Shown: positions 1-7,513 of the stretch, piece by piece
Layout of the letters: every line of letters begins with the position of its first letter
How positions within the stretch are numbered: position 1 is the stretch's first letter
Assembly (NCBI GenBank): GCA_029550985.1
Contig: JAKPGH010000226.1
Coordinates: 1 to 22,488 of the forward strand
DNA from: Bacillota bacterium
GTDB taxonomy: Bacteria > Bacillota > Clostridia > Oscillospirales > Ruminococcaceae
DNA length: 22,488 bases
Direction of reading: 5' to 3'
Program-made: the position numbers and the translations under genes
The notes under the pieces: generated by a model
What the model saw: only the letters and a program-made list of their open reading frames with translations
The model's database searches: none
Told to the model about the DNA's origin: nothing

Positions 1-98
1 CTCTGCTTCGCGGCGAAAACCCGGAGGATGTGGTGATGGAGGAGCAGGTGTTCACCGGGGAAAGCATACGGGACGGCATCCCGGCAAGAGGGTACTGA
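1..98 (+). CDS. C-terminal end of a probable periplasmic-type (LacI/sugar-binding fold) binding protein, partial
   Basis: An open frame enters from the left edge and ends at TGA 96-98, one base before the kinase start. The visible 31 residues end in a tail containing VFTGESIRDGIPARGY. This kind of ending is common in periplasmic-binding-protein-like domains related to LacI and sugar ABC binding proteins. Its position directly upstream of, and nearly touching, a LytS/YesM-type kinase gene suggests an extracellular sensor subunit that presents a ligand to the kinase. Such three-part sensors are known in Clostridia, for example xylose-sensing XylFII-LytS/YesN. The start, signal peptide and ligand-binding part lie outside the window, so the family assignment is tentative. 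It could instead be a cytoplasmic LacI-type regulator. Confidence 0.4.
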   Translation, partial: LLRGENPEDVVMEEQVFTGESIRDGIPARGY

Positions 99-99
99 C

Positions 100-1539
100 A
101 TGAAGCGGCCGAATTTTTTGCTCACCCGCAGCATCCGAGACCTGTTAAAGCTCGTTTTCGTGGTGATGATTCTCTGCTTTGTCCTCACCTCCGCCATCCA
201 TCTGACCTATAGCCGGCGCATCACCCGGGAGTATGGACAGCAAATTGAAAACGTCCAGCGGGCCAACAGCCTTTCCCAAATGGTGAAGGAGGAAATCGCC
301 CGGGAAAGCTGGTACATCGTGGCGGGCCGCACCACCTTTGAAGACAGCCGCCTCAGCCAGATACTTTACAAAATTAACTCCGACCTTTCCACCTTGTACG
401 CCAACGCCTCCCCCACCGGCGGCCGGGAACTGGTGGAGGCGGCCATGCGGGCCACCAAAACCCTGACCCTTTATGTGGAGCGCCTGCAGGAACAGTGCGG
501 CACCGGCGCCCCCGTTTCCTACCAGCAGATGACCCTGGGCGAAATTAATAAGGTGTCCGACAACATCTACGACGTGCTTCAGGAATTCACCTACGCCCAG
601 ATGAACGACATCGCCGCGGTGAACGCCCAAATGCAGCGGACCACCCTTCGGATGATGGTTGTCATGGTGGCCCTCACCCTGGTGGTGATTTCCATTGCCA
701 TAGCCGCCTACCGCATCCTCAAGTGGGCGGTGGAGCGGCCCAACATCGAGCTGGAAGCCATGGCCGAGCGGATTTTGCGTGGGGACTTGACCACCCGGGT
801 GCTCCCGCCCGGTTTGCAGGAGCTCAACAAATTAAGCGAGAGCATCAACTTAATGAACGAGCGAATCCAGGCCCTGCTGGACCGGAGCCTGGAAGAACAG
901 AAGGAGCTGCAGAAAGCCGAACTGAGGGCCCTGCAGGCCCAAATTACCCCCCACTTTCTCTACAACACCTTTGACACCATCGTATGGCTGGCGGAAAGCG
1001 GCTACAACGAGGAAGTGATAAAAATCACCATTGCATTTTCCAACTACTGCAGAATCGGACTGAGCCGGGGGCAGGACTTTATCACCGTGGAGCAGGAGCT
1101 GGAGCATGTGCGGGATTACCTGGTGATTCAGGAAATTCGCTACGGGGACATTCTGCGGTACACCATCGACGTAGACCAGGCCATGTACCCGCGGAAGATG
1201 CTCAAACTGCTCCTCCAGCCTTTGGTGGAAAACGCCCTCTACCACGGCATCAAAAGCCGCCGGCAGGGCGGGGAAATCACCGTCCGGGGCAGGCTGCTGC
1301 CCGACGGCGGCCTGCGCTTTGAGGTAAGGGACAACGGTATGGGTATTCCCCCTGAAAAACTCGAGGAAATCAAGGCGGGGCTTTCGGCCAAAAGCCCGCC
1401 GGAATCCTCCGGATATGGATTGTACAACGTCAGCCGAAGACTGGAGCTTTACTATTTCAACGCCCGGTTGGAAATTTCCAGCCGGTACAACGAAGGAACC
1501 ACGGTGGCCTTTACCCTGCCCCCCAAGGAGGAAGAATGA
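100..1539 (+). CDS. Sensor histidine kinase, LytS/YesM type
   Basis: This 479-residue membrane sensor kinase should phosphorylate the regulator encoded immediately downstream. It has a membrane segment at about residues 17-37, an extracellular helical region of roughly 145 residues, a second membrane segment at about 184-206, and a HAMP-like linker to about 260. The His_kinase (PF06580) phosphoacceptor motif follows, QITPHFLYNT with His285. The C-terminal ATPase domain shows an N box (LVENALYHG), a G1 box (DNGMGIP) and a G2 box (GYGLYNV). Length and order match the YesM family. AGAGGG at 87-92 sits 7 bases before the ATG. The stop overlaps the regulator start by four bases (ATGA), so the two are translationally coupled. 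The extracellular part is short and lacks a Cache domain that I can recognise, which fits sensing through a separate binding protein. The signal is unknown. Confidence 0.93.
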   Translation: MKRPNFLLTRSIRDLLKLVFVVMILCFVLTSAIHLTYSRRITREYGQQIENVQRANSLSQMVKEEIARESWYIVAGRTTFEDSRLSQILYKINSDLSTLYANASPTGGRELVEAAMRATKTLTLYVERLQEQCGTGAPVSYQQMTLGEINKVSDNIYDVLQEFTYAQMNDIAAVNAQMQRTTLRMMVVMVALTLVVISIAIAAYRILKWAVERPNIELEAMAERILRGDLTTRVLPPGLQELNKLSESINLMNERIQALLDRSLEEQKELQKAELRALQAQITPHFLYNTFDTIVWLAESGYNEEVIKITIAFSNYCRIGLSRGQDFITVEQELEHVRDYLVIQEIRYGDILRYTIDVDQAMYPRKMLKLLLQPLVENALYHGIKSRRQGGEITVRGRLLPDGGLRFEVRDNGMGIPPEKLEEIKAGLSAKSPPESSGYGLYNVSRRLELYYFNARLEISSRYNEGTTVAFTLPPKEEE

Positions 1540-3119
1540 TCTATCAAGTTTTTGTGGCGGAAGACGAAACCCGCGTGAGGGAGGGAATCCGCAACCACCT
1601 GGACCAGAGCGGCCGCTATCAGCTTTGCGGCGAAGCGGCTGACGGTGAGATTGCCCTGCCCGCCATATTGGAATTAAAACCGGACATTCTCATCACCGAC
1701 ATCAAAATGCCCTTTATGGACGGCCTTGCTCTGGCGGGAGCCGTCAAGCGGGCAAGCCCCCGCACCAAAATGGTGATTATCAGCGGCCACGACGAGTTTG
1801 CCTATGCCAGGCAGGCCATCTCCATTGGGGTGGACGAGTACCTGCTCAAGCCTATCCGCGCCACCACCCTTCTGGAAGCGCTGGACAAGGTGGCCGACCA
1901 GCTGGAGGAGGAGCGCAGGGTTCTGGCGGCTCAGGACCCGGACCAGGAGCGGCAGAAAGAGCTGATTTTGCGGGATGCCTTTTTGGACGAGGTGCTGGTG
2001 GGGGCCCTTTCGGTGGCGCAGGTGTTGGAGCGGGCGGAGCAGTTCGGCCTAAACTTTCCCGCCAGGCAATACCTGGTGGCCGAAATGGAGCTGAACTACC
2101 AGCAGGCCAAGCCGGAGGCGGCGCTGAGCGTCCGCAACGTGGTGGACCGCCTGCTGCAGGACCGGGAGGATGTGCTGTGGTGCCTGCGGGGCGGGGACCG
2201 CATTGTGGTGGTGGCCAAAGGAGAGGGCAAGGAAAAGCTGGAGCAGACGGTTTATGAAGTGCTGATGCTGCTGCGGGACGAGCTGAGCCGGTTGCTGGGC
2301 ATCGGGTCGGTCAGCGGTATCGGCACCATTGTGGACCGCATCGGGGAAATCCCCGCCTCTTATCTGGAAGCCTACCAGCTTCTCCGCCGCCTGCCGGCGC
2401 TGCCCAGGGGCGCCATCGTCAATGTGGACGATTTGGACGACAGCAGTCTGGTTCAGCTGGCGGGAGCCGACGAGCCCATGGGGCGCAAGCTGCTCCATGT
2501 CACCGAACAGGACGTGGACAGCCTGGTGGACCAAATCTGCGGCAGCAAAAACGACGTGGGCAGCCTGCTGTATGTCTATTACCGCATCACCGATTTGGTG
2601 GTCACCGCCAGCCGCATTGTCAACGAAGCGGGCAAGGACGCGGCGAAGGTGTTCCCCGGGCTTTCGGGAGCCAGCGCCATTCTGCGCAAGTCGGACGTGG
2701 AGGAGCTTCGTGCCTTTGCCAAAGACATTATCCTGCGGTTTATCGCCTTCCGGGACAAGGCGGCGGGAGGCCTCCACTACGGGCAGGTTATCGCCCAGGC
2801 CAAAAACTACATCTACGAAAACTACCACGATTCCGGCATCTCCCTCAATACGGTGGCGGCTTACATCGGGTTTTCCCCCAATCACTTTTCCACCGTATTT
2901 TCCCAGCACACCGGCGAAACCTTTATCGGGTTCCTCACCCGGGTGCGGATGGAGCAGGCTCACAAAATGCTGCTCACCACCGACCTTTCCACCTCGGAAA
3001 TTGCGTTCCGCACCGGGTATAACGACACCAACTATTTCCGCTACCTCTTTAAAAAGCACTACGGCTACTCCCCCCGGGAGCTGCGCAACCTCCACCAAAG
3101 CGAGAAAAATTTACGATAA
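1536..3119 (+). CDS. Response regulator with receiver and AraC-type DNA-binding domains, YesN type
   Basis: This 527-residue cytoplasmic regulator is the partner of the preceding kinase. The receiver domain covers about residues 1-120, with acidic Glu9/Asp10, phosphoacceptor Asp55 in LITDIKMPFMDG, Ser83, and Lys105 in EYLLKP. A middle region of about 290 residues without a catalytic motif I can name follows, as is usual for YesN proteins. It contains the segment YQLLRRLPALPRGAIVNVDDL, which resembles YesN linkers. A two-helix-turn-helix AraC domain ends the protein (about 420-521), with IGFSPNHFSTVFSQHTG and the signature FRTGYNDTNYFRYLFKKHYGYSP. The start overlaps the kinase stop. Its probable target is the ABC importer promoter 50-80 bases downstream. 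Such regulators normally activate carbohydrate uptake genes. The ligand is not deducible. Confidence 0.93.
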   Translation: MIYQVFVAEDETRVREGIRNHLDQSGRYQLCGEAADGEIALPAILELKPDILITDIKMPFMDGLALAGAVKRASPRTKMVIISGHDEFAYARQAISIGVDEYLLKPIRATTLLEALDKVADQLEEERRVLAAQDPDQERQKELILRDAFLDEVLVGALSVAQVLERAEQFGLNFPARQYLVAEMELNYQQAKPEAALSVRNVVDRLLQDREDVLWCLRGGDRIVVVAKGEGKEKLEQTVYEVLMLLRDELSRLLGIGSVSGIGTIVDRIGEIPASYLEAYQLLRRLPALPRGAIVNVDDLDDSSLVQLAGADEPMGRKLLHVTEQDVDSLVDQICGSKNDVGSLLYVYYRITDLVVTASRIVNEAGKDAAKVFPGLSGASAILRKSDVEELRAFAKDIILRFIAFRDKAAGGLHYGQVIAQAKNYIYENYHDSGISLNTVAAYIGFSPNHFSTVFSQHTGETFIGFLTRVRMEQAHKMLLTTDLSTSEIAFRTGYNDTNYFRYLFKKHYGYSPRELRNLHQSEKNLR

Positions 3120-3121
3120 GA

Positions 3122-3236
3122 TTTTCATGGTTTTCATTTTTGGGCAAAACAAAGCTAAAAAATCTAGCGGTTTGCGTTTATTCCCTCCAACTTTTATAAA
3201 TGATAAACTAAATTACGCAATATTCTTATGGAATAT
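3122..3236 (+). promoter_or_regulatory. Promoter region of the ABC importer operon
   Basis: TTGCGT at 3172-3177 and TATAAA at 3195-3200, separated by 17 bases, form a reasonable sigma-A promoter. The weak -35 fits an activator-dependent promoter. Upstream lie a repeated TTTTCAT (3122-3128 and 3131-3137) and an inverted repeat GCTA/TAGC (3154-3157 and 3165-3168). Near the start site is a perfect inverted repeat, ATATTC-TTATG-GAATAT (3220-3236). These are candidate binding sites for the AraC-type regulator, though none is proven. No clear terminator separates the regulator gene from this promoter. Confidence 0.55.
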
Positions 3237-3268
3237 AGCCTAAAATTGAAAAGGAAAGAGGGACTGCA

Positions 3269-4423
3269 ATGAACCGCAAATCCATTTCGCTTTTGTTGAC
3301 TTTGGTTTTGCTGGCAACTACCGTCGTTGCCGGGTGCGGAAGTTCCAGCAGCGCGCCGGCGGCATCTTCCTCCGCGGCCAGTGCATCCTCCCAGGCGTCG
3401 GCCCCAGCGCAGTCTTCCCAGGCAGCCTCGCAGGCACAATCTTCTTCCTCCACTTCGGCGGAGCCGGCTTATAAGGAGCTGACCGTCTACTCCGCCATGC
3501 CGGACAGCGAACTGCCCACCTATTTCAACGCATTCCAGGAAGACACCGGCATCAAAATCAACTATGTGCGGCTGTCTGCCGGTGAGATGATGGCCCGTAT
3601 TGCCGCCGAAAAGGATAATCCCCAAGCCTCCATCATGCACGGCGGCTCCAGCGACACCTACATAGCGGCCATGAAGGAAGGGCTTCTGGAGCCCTATCAG
3701 TCCCCGGAACTTGCCAATGTTCCCGAGCAGTACAAGGACGCCGAGGGCGTCTGGAACCCCATCTATGTGGGCGCCATCGCCTTTGCCTGCAACAGCGAAT
3801 GGTTTGAAGAGCACAATCTAGAATACCCCAAATCCTGGGAAGATTTGACCAAGCCGGAGTTTAAGGGCCAGATTTCCATGGCGCACCCCTCCACTTCCGG
3901 CACTTCCTACACCGTGCTGGCCACCATCGTCCAGCTGTACGGGGAAGAAAAGGCCTGGGATTATCTAGAGCGCCTCAACGCCAACGTCCGCCAGTACACC
4001 AAAGCGGGAGCCGCGCCGCCCATGGAAGTGGGACTGGGTGAAGCCGCCATCGCCATCACCTTCTCTCACGACGGCCTGAAGCCCGCCATGGAAGGTTACC
4101 CTGTGGAGCTTTCCTTCCCCGAAGAGGGCACCGGTTTTGAAGTCGGCGCCGTGGCTCTGATTAAGAACGGCTTCCCCGAGGAGCAGGAAAACGCCAAGCG
4201 GTTTATCGACTGGTGCGTCAGCGTCCGCGGTCAGGAGCTGTACATTGATTCCGCCAGCAACCGTCTGCCGGTGAACATCAACGCCAACTACGCCGACGGT
4301 CTGGTCAGCCTGGACCAACTGCCCATCATCGATTACGACGCCGTTTGGGCCGGCAACAACAAGGCTCGTCTGGTGGAAGAGTTTAACCAGAAAATCGATA
4401 ACGCTTCCAACCTCAAACAGTAA
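3269..4423 (+). CDS. ABC importer binding lipoprotein, AfuA/FbpA (SBP_bac_6-like) family
   Basis: This 384-residue extracellular lipoprotein captures the substrate for the fused permease and ATPase downstream. It has a signal peptide (about 1-22) with the lipobox VAGC and lipidated Cys23, a Ser/Ala/Gln-rich tether to about residue 67, then the binding fold beginning ELTVYSAMPDSELPTYFNAF. The fold resembles iron(III)-type binding proteins (FbpA/AfuA). However, there is no adjacent Tyr-Tyr pair, which classical ferric-binding members use to hold iron. In the C-terminal lobe there is instead FSHDG (His267, Asp268), followed by PEEGTG. Members of this family such as AfuA bind hexose phosphates, and a His-Asp pair there contacts sugar (recalled, not checked). 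GAGGG at 3258-3262 is 6 bases before the ATG. The substrate remains open: a phosphorylated sugar or another organic anion is my preferred inference. Confidence 0.85.
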   Translation: MNRKSISLLLTLVLLATTVVAGCGSSSSAPAASSSAASASSQASAPAQSSQAASQAQSSSSTSAEPAYKELTVYSAMPDSELPTYFNAFQEDTGIKINYVRLSAGEMMARIAAEKDNPQASIMHGGSSDTYIAAMKEGLLEPYQSPELANVPEQYKDAEGVWNPIYVGAIAFACNSEWFEEHNLEYPKSWEDLTKPEFKGQISMAHPSTSGTSYTVLATIVQLYGEEKAWDYLERLNANVRQYTKAGAAPPMEVGLGEAAIAITFSHDGLKPAMEGYPVELSFPEEGTGFEVGAVALIKNGFPEEQENAKRFIDWCVSVRGQELYIDSASNRLPVNINANYADGLVSLDQLPIIDYDAVWAGNNKARLVEEFNQKIDNASNLKQ

Positions 4424-4429
4424 TGCCAG

Positions 4430-4486
4430 TTGGATGGAAGAAGAACATGTTGAGGGAGAGGCCCAAAAAGCCCCTCCCTCATCCAA
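4430..4486 (+). promoter_or_regulatory. Intercistronic stem-loop between binding protein and permease
   Basis: Between the binding-protein stop and the permease RBS lies a long imperfect hairpin. GAGGGAGAGGC (4452-4462) pairs with GCCCCTCCCTC (4470-4480) with one mismatch, and TTGGAT (4430-4435) can pair with ATCCAA (4481-4486) as an outer stem. No T-run follows, so it is unlikely to be a full terminator. Stem-loops in this position commonly stabilise the upstream binding-protein message, or partly block transcription, to raise its level over the permease. Confidence 0.6.
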
Positions 4487-4522
4487 TCATCGCCGATATT
4501 CCAATAGAATGGAGGGACTTCT

Positions 4523-6286
4523 TTGGCCGTCAATCGGGTCAAGCAGAAGAGTGACAAGCCCCTCACCCACAACTCGGGTCGAAACGATTTTGCTCTGCTG
4601 CTGCGGCAACCTCTGCTGCTCTTAACCATTATTTCCATCTTTGTCCTGCTGTTTATTTTTGTGATACTGCCCATCTTCAATGTGTTTAAAATGGGCGCCA
4701 CCAATAAGGACGGAGCGTTTTCCCTCCAACCCTTTGTGGACATATTGTCCAACCCAAGCTACCGCCAGACCTTTTACAACAGCATGAAGCTGGGCGTCAT
4801 CGTCGCCTGCGTGGCAACGGCGCTGGGGTACCTGTTCGCCTTTTCCATCACCCGCACCGAAATGCCGGGCAAGCGATTCTTCCGCACCATTGCCACCATT
4901 CCCATCATCTCTCCCCCCTTTATCCTGTCCCTTTCCATCATCTTTTTGTTTGGGCGTCAGGGGCTTATCACCCGGGGGTTGCTGGGCATTAAGAACTTTG
5001 ACGTCTACGGGCTGCGGAGCCTGGTTGTGGTGCAGGCCATCAGCTTCTTCCCGGTGGCCTTTCTCACCCTCAGCGGCATTTTGGAATCCATCGACGACTC
5101 GGTGGAGGACGCCGCCCGAAGCATGGGCGCCTCCCGCTGGCACACCTTCCGGACGGTTACCCTGCCGCTGTCCGTCCCCGGCATCATTTCCGCCATGCTG
5201 CTGGTCTTTATCCAGTCTTTGGAGGACTTCTCCAACCCGGCGGTCATTGCCGGCGACTTTTCCACCTTAAGCGTGGAGGCATACCGCATCATCACCGGCA
5301 TGTACGACCTCCACGCGGGTTCCATGATGGCGATTATTCTCCTTCTGCCCACGGTGGCGGCCTTCCTGCTGCAAAAGTACTTCCTGCGGAAAAAGAGCTT
5401 TGTCACCGTTTCGGGAAAGCCCACCCAAAAGCGGCGGAAGATTCACGAAAAACACATTGTGGTGCCTCTCTTCCTTGGTTGCCTGCTGGTAAGCGCTATC
5501 ATCCTCCTCTTTTACGGCACCGTTCTGGTGGGAGCCTTTGTAAAAACCTGGGGCATCAACTACACCTTTACCCTGTCCCACTTTAAATTTGTCTACTCCA
5601 TGGGCTGGGACGCCATGAAGAATTCCATCATCCTGGCCACCTGGGCGGCTCCCATTGGGGGACTGTTGGGCATGGCCATCGCCTTCCTGACGGTGCGCAA
5701 GCGGTTTTTAGGCCGCCGGGTGATGGAGGTAGCCTCCATGCTCACCTTTGCCATTCCCGGCACGGTGCTGGGCATCGGGTATGTGGGCACCTTCAACCAA
5801 AAGCCGCTGCTGCTCACCGGAACCGCCTTTATTTTGGTGGCCGCCTTTACCTTCCGCAACATGCCGGTGGCCATTGAGTCGGGCAGCACCACCCTGCTCC
5901 AAATCGACAAGTCCATCGAGGAGGCCTCCACCATTTCGGGGGCGGGCAGCGGGCACACCTTCCGGCGCATTACCCTTCCTCTGCTGCGGGAAGCCTTCTT
6001 CTCCGGGCTGGTCTACGCCTTTGTGCGGGCCATGACCGCCGTCAGCGCCATCATCTTCCTGGTGTCACCCCGCTGGCCCCTTGCCACCTCCAAAATCTTT
6101 TCTCTGTTTGAAGCCAGCAAATACAGCGATGCCGCCGCCTACGTCATGATTATGATTGTCGTGATTCTGGTGGCCATCGGCATCATCAACGGCCTCGTGA
6201 AATTCTTCCTCCGTCCCCGGGCCAAAGCTCCCGGACGGGAAGAAGTGGAACGAGCGATCCTTGCACAAGGAGGGGAATGCCCATGA
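4523..6286 (+). CDS. ABC transporter permease, two fused BPD_transp_1 domains
   Basis: This 587-residue integral membrane protein carries both permease halves of the importer, as in the FbpB/AfuB family. Each half has about six membrane segments and one EAA coupling loop: EDAARSMGASRWHTFRTVTLP in the first half (near residue 195) and EEASTISGAGSGHTFRRITLP in the second (near 475). A charged linker (about 293-310) joins the halves. The start is TTG at 4523, chosen because GGAGGG at 4511-4516 lies 6 bases upstream and the reading starts MAVNRVKQKSD before the first membrane helix. The 3' end overlaps the ATPase start. The family normally moves ferric iron, thiamine or phosphorylated sugars; the permease sequence alone does not discriminate. 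Confidence 0.93.
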   Translation: MAVNRVKQKSDKPLTHNSGRNDFALLLRQPLLLLTIISIFVLLFIFVILPIFNVFKMGATNKDGAFSLQPFVDILSNPSYRQTFYNSMKLGVIVACVATALGYLFAFSITRTEMPGKRFFRTIATIPIISPPFILSLSIIFLFGRQGLITRGLLGIKNFDVYGLRSLVVVQAISFFPVAFLTLSGILESIDDSVEDAARSMGASRWHTFRTVTLPLSVPGIISAMLLVFIQSLEDFSNPAVIAGDFSTLSVEAYRIITGMYDLHAGSMMAIILLLPTVAAFLLQKYFLRKKSFVTVSGKPTQKRRKIHEKHIVVPLFLGCLLVSAIILLFYGTVLVGAFVKTWGINYTFTLSHFKFVYSMGWDAMKNSIILATWAAPIGGLLGMAIAFLTVRKRFLGRRVMEVASMLTFAIPGTVLGIGYVGTFNQKPLLLTGTAFILVAAFTFRNMPVAIESGSTTLLQIDKSIEEASTISGAGSGHTFRRITLPLLREAFFSGLVYAFVRAMTAVSAIIFLVSPRWPLATSKIFSLFEASKYSDAAAYVMIMIVVILVAIGIINGLVKFFLRPRAKAPGREEVERAILAQGGECP

Positions 6287-7452
6287 GCACCCAGGTACAG
6301 AGCACTCCAACCAAAAAAGCCAACGATCTGCGCCGGTTCAGCGGCAAAAGCAGCGGCGTGGAATTGCGGGATATCACCAAGATTTTCCCCACCCCCGAAG
6401 GGACGGGAGAAACCATTGCGGTCAATCACATCAACCTTTCGGTGGCGGACGGGGAACTGGTCACCTTGTTGGGGCCTTCCGGCTGCGGGAAAACCACCAC
6501 CCTGCGGATGATTTCCGGCTTTGAATATCCTTCCGCCGGGCAAATTCTCATCGGCGGCCGGGACGTTGCCAATGTTCCTCCCAACAAGCGGGGCATCTCC
6601 ATGGTGTTCCAAAGCTACGCCCTGTTCCCCCACCTGAGCATTTGGGAGAACATTGCCTACGGCCTTAAGGTGCAAAGGCTGCCAAAAGACGAAGTGATTG
6701 CCCGCACCGACGCGGTCATTAAGCTGATGCAGTTGGAGGGCATGGAGCGCCGCTTTCCCAACCAGCTTTCCGGCGGACAGCAGCAGCGGGTGGCTTTGGC
6801 CCGCGCCGTGGTCATCGAGCCCAGCGTCCTTCTCTTCGACGAGCCCCTCTCCAACCTGGACGCCAAGCTGCGGGAACACATGCGGGATGAGCTGCGCTCC
6901 ATTCAGAAGCGTCTGGGCATCACCAGCGTCTACGTCACCCACGACCAAAGCGAGGCCATGGCCATCTCCGACCGGGTGGTCATCATGAAGGATGGCAACC
7001 TCATGCAGGTGGGCACCCCTCAGGAAATTTACGAGTACCCCAACTGCAAGTTTGTGGCCAACTTTATCGGCAAGGCCAACTTCATCTCCGGCCGGTTCCA
7101 GGGGCTGGAGGGGGAAAGCGCCATCGTCAAGTTTGGAGACGGCATGCGCTACTTAATTCCAAACCCCGGCGCCATGGAAGGGCTGCGGTTTGGCAATCCC
7201 TGCTGCCTGGCCTTCCGCCCCGAATCCGTCAAGCTGACCGCCGAGGGGGAAGGCATCCCCGGCGTGGTCAAGCGGGCCACCTACTTCGGCTCCAAAATCG
7301 AGTACGAGGTGGATATCGGCTCCACGGTGCTGACGGTGGAAATCTACAATCCCCAGCTTTCCCGCCGCTATCAGGAGGGAGACTCCGTCAAGGCGGTGCT
7401 GGATTTGGATTGTGTCCGGGTGCTGCCCGAAGAAAAGCTGACCATCGAATAG
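6283..7452 (+). CDS. ABC transporter ATP-binding protein with TOBE domain (FbpC/PotA-like)
   Basis: This 389-residue ATPase energises the upstream importer from the cytoplasmic face. Walker A GPSGCGKTT is at about residues 64-72, followed by the Q loop (VFQSYALFPH), signature LSGGQQQRVALARA, Walker B VLLFDEPLSNLD and the switch histidine in VTHDQSEAM. The C-terminal 130 residues form a TOBE-type regulatory domain (CLAFRPESVKL). Two ATGs are possible, 6277 and 6283. I chose 6283 because AAGGAGG at 6267-6273 is 9 bases from it but only 3 from 6277, and because it gives the common ATGA overlap with the permease stop at 6284-6286. An N-terminal extension of about 25 residues before the ABC fold is slightly longer than usual. 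Last gene of the operon. Confidence 0.95.
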   Translation: MSTQVQSTPTKKANDLRRFSGKSSGVELRDITKIFPTPEGTGETIAVNHINLSVADGELVTLLGPSGCGKTTTLRMISGFEYPSAGQILIGGRDVANVPPNKRGISMVFQSYALFPHLSIWENIAYGLKVQRLPKDEVIARTDAVIKLMQLEGMERRFPNQLSGGQQQRVALARAVVIEPSVLLFDEPLSNLDAKLREHMRDELRSIQKRLGITSVYVTHDQSEAMAISDRVVIMKDGNLMQVGTPQEIYEYPNCKFVANFIGKANFISGRFQGLEGESAIVKFGDGMRYLIPNPGAMEGLRFGNPCCLAFRPESVKLTAEGEGIPGVVKRATYFGSKIEYEVDIGSTVLTVEIYNPQLSRRYQEGDSVKAVLDLDCVRVLPEEKLTIE

Positions 7453-7458
7453 CCAAAA

Positions 7459-7500
7459 AAACTCCCCTTTGCCCCACCTGGCGGGCAAAAGGGAGTTTGT
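7459..7500. terminator. Bidirectional intrinsic terminator between the importer and MATE genes
   Basis: AAACTCCCCTTTGCCC (7459-7474) pairs with GGGCAAAAGGGAGTTT (7483-7498) with one mismatch. Reading plus, the stem ends in GTTT-type sequence followed by GTCTT. Reading minus, it runs into seven Ts. It lies between two convergent genes and can serve both. Confidence 0.85.
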
Positions 7501-7513
7501 CTTATCATCCAGC

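Noticed and set aside
3269..7452. Calling the importer a ferric iron uptake system (fbpABC)
   Set aside because: The family relation is real, but the binding protein lacks the tyrosine pair used for iron and the operon sits with a YesN-type system, so the iron label is not supported.
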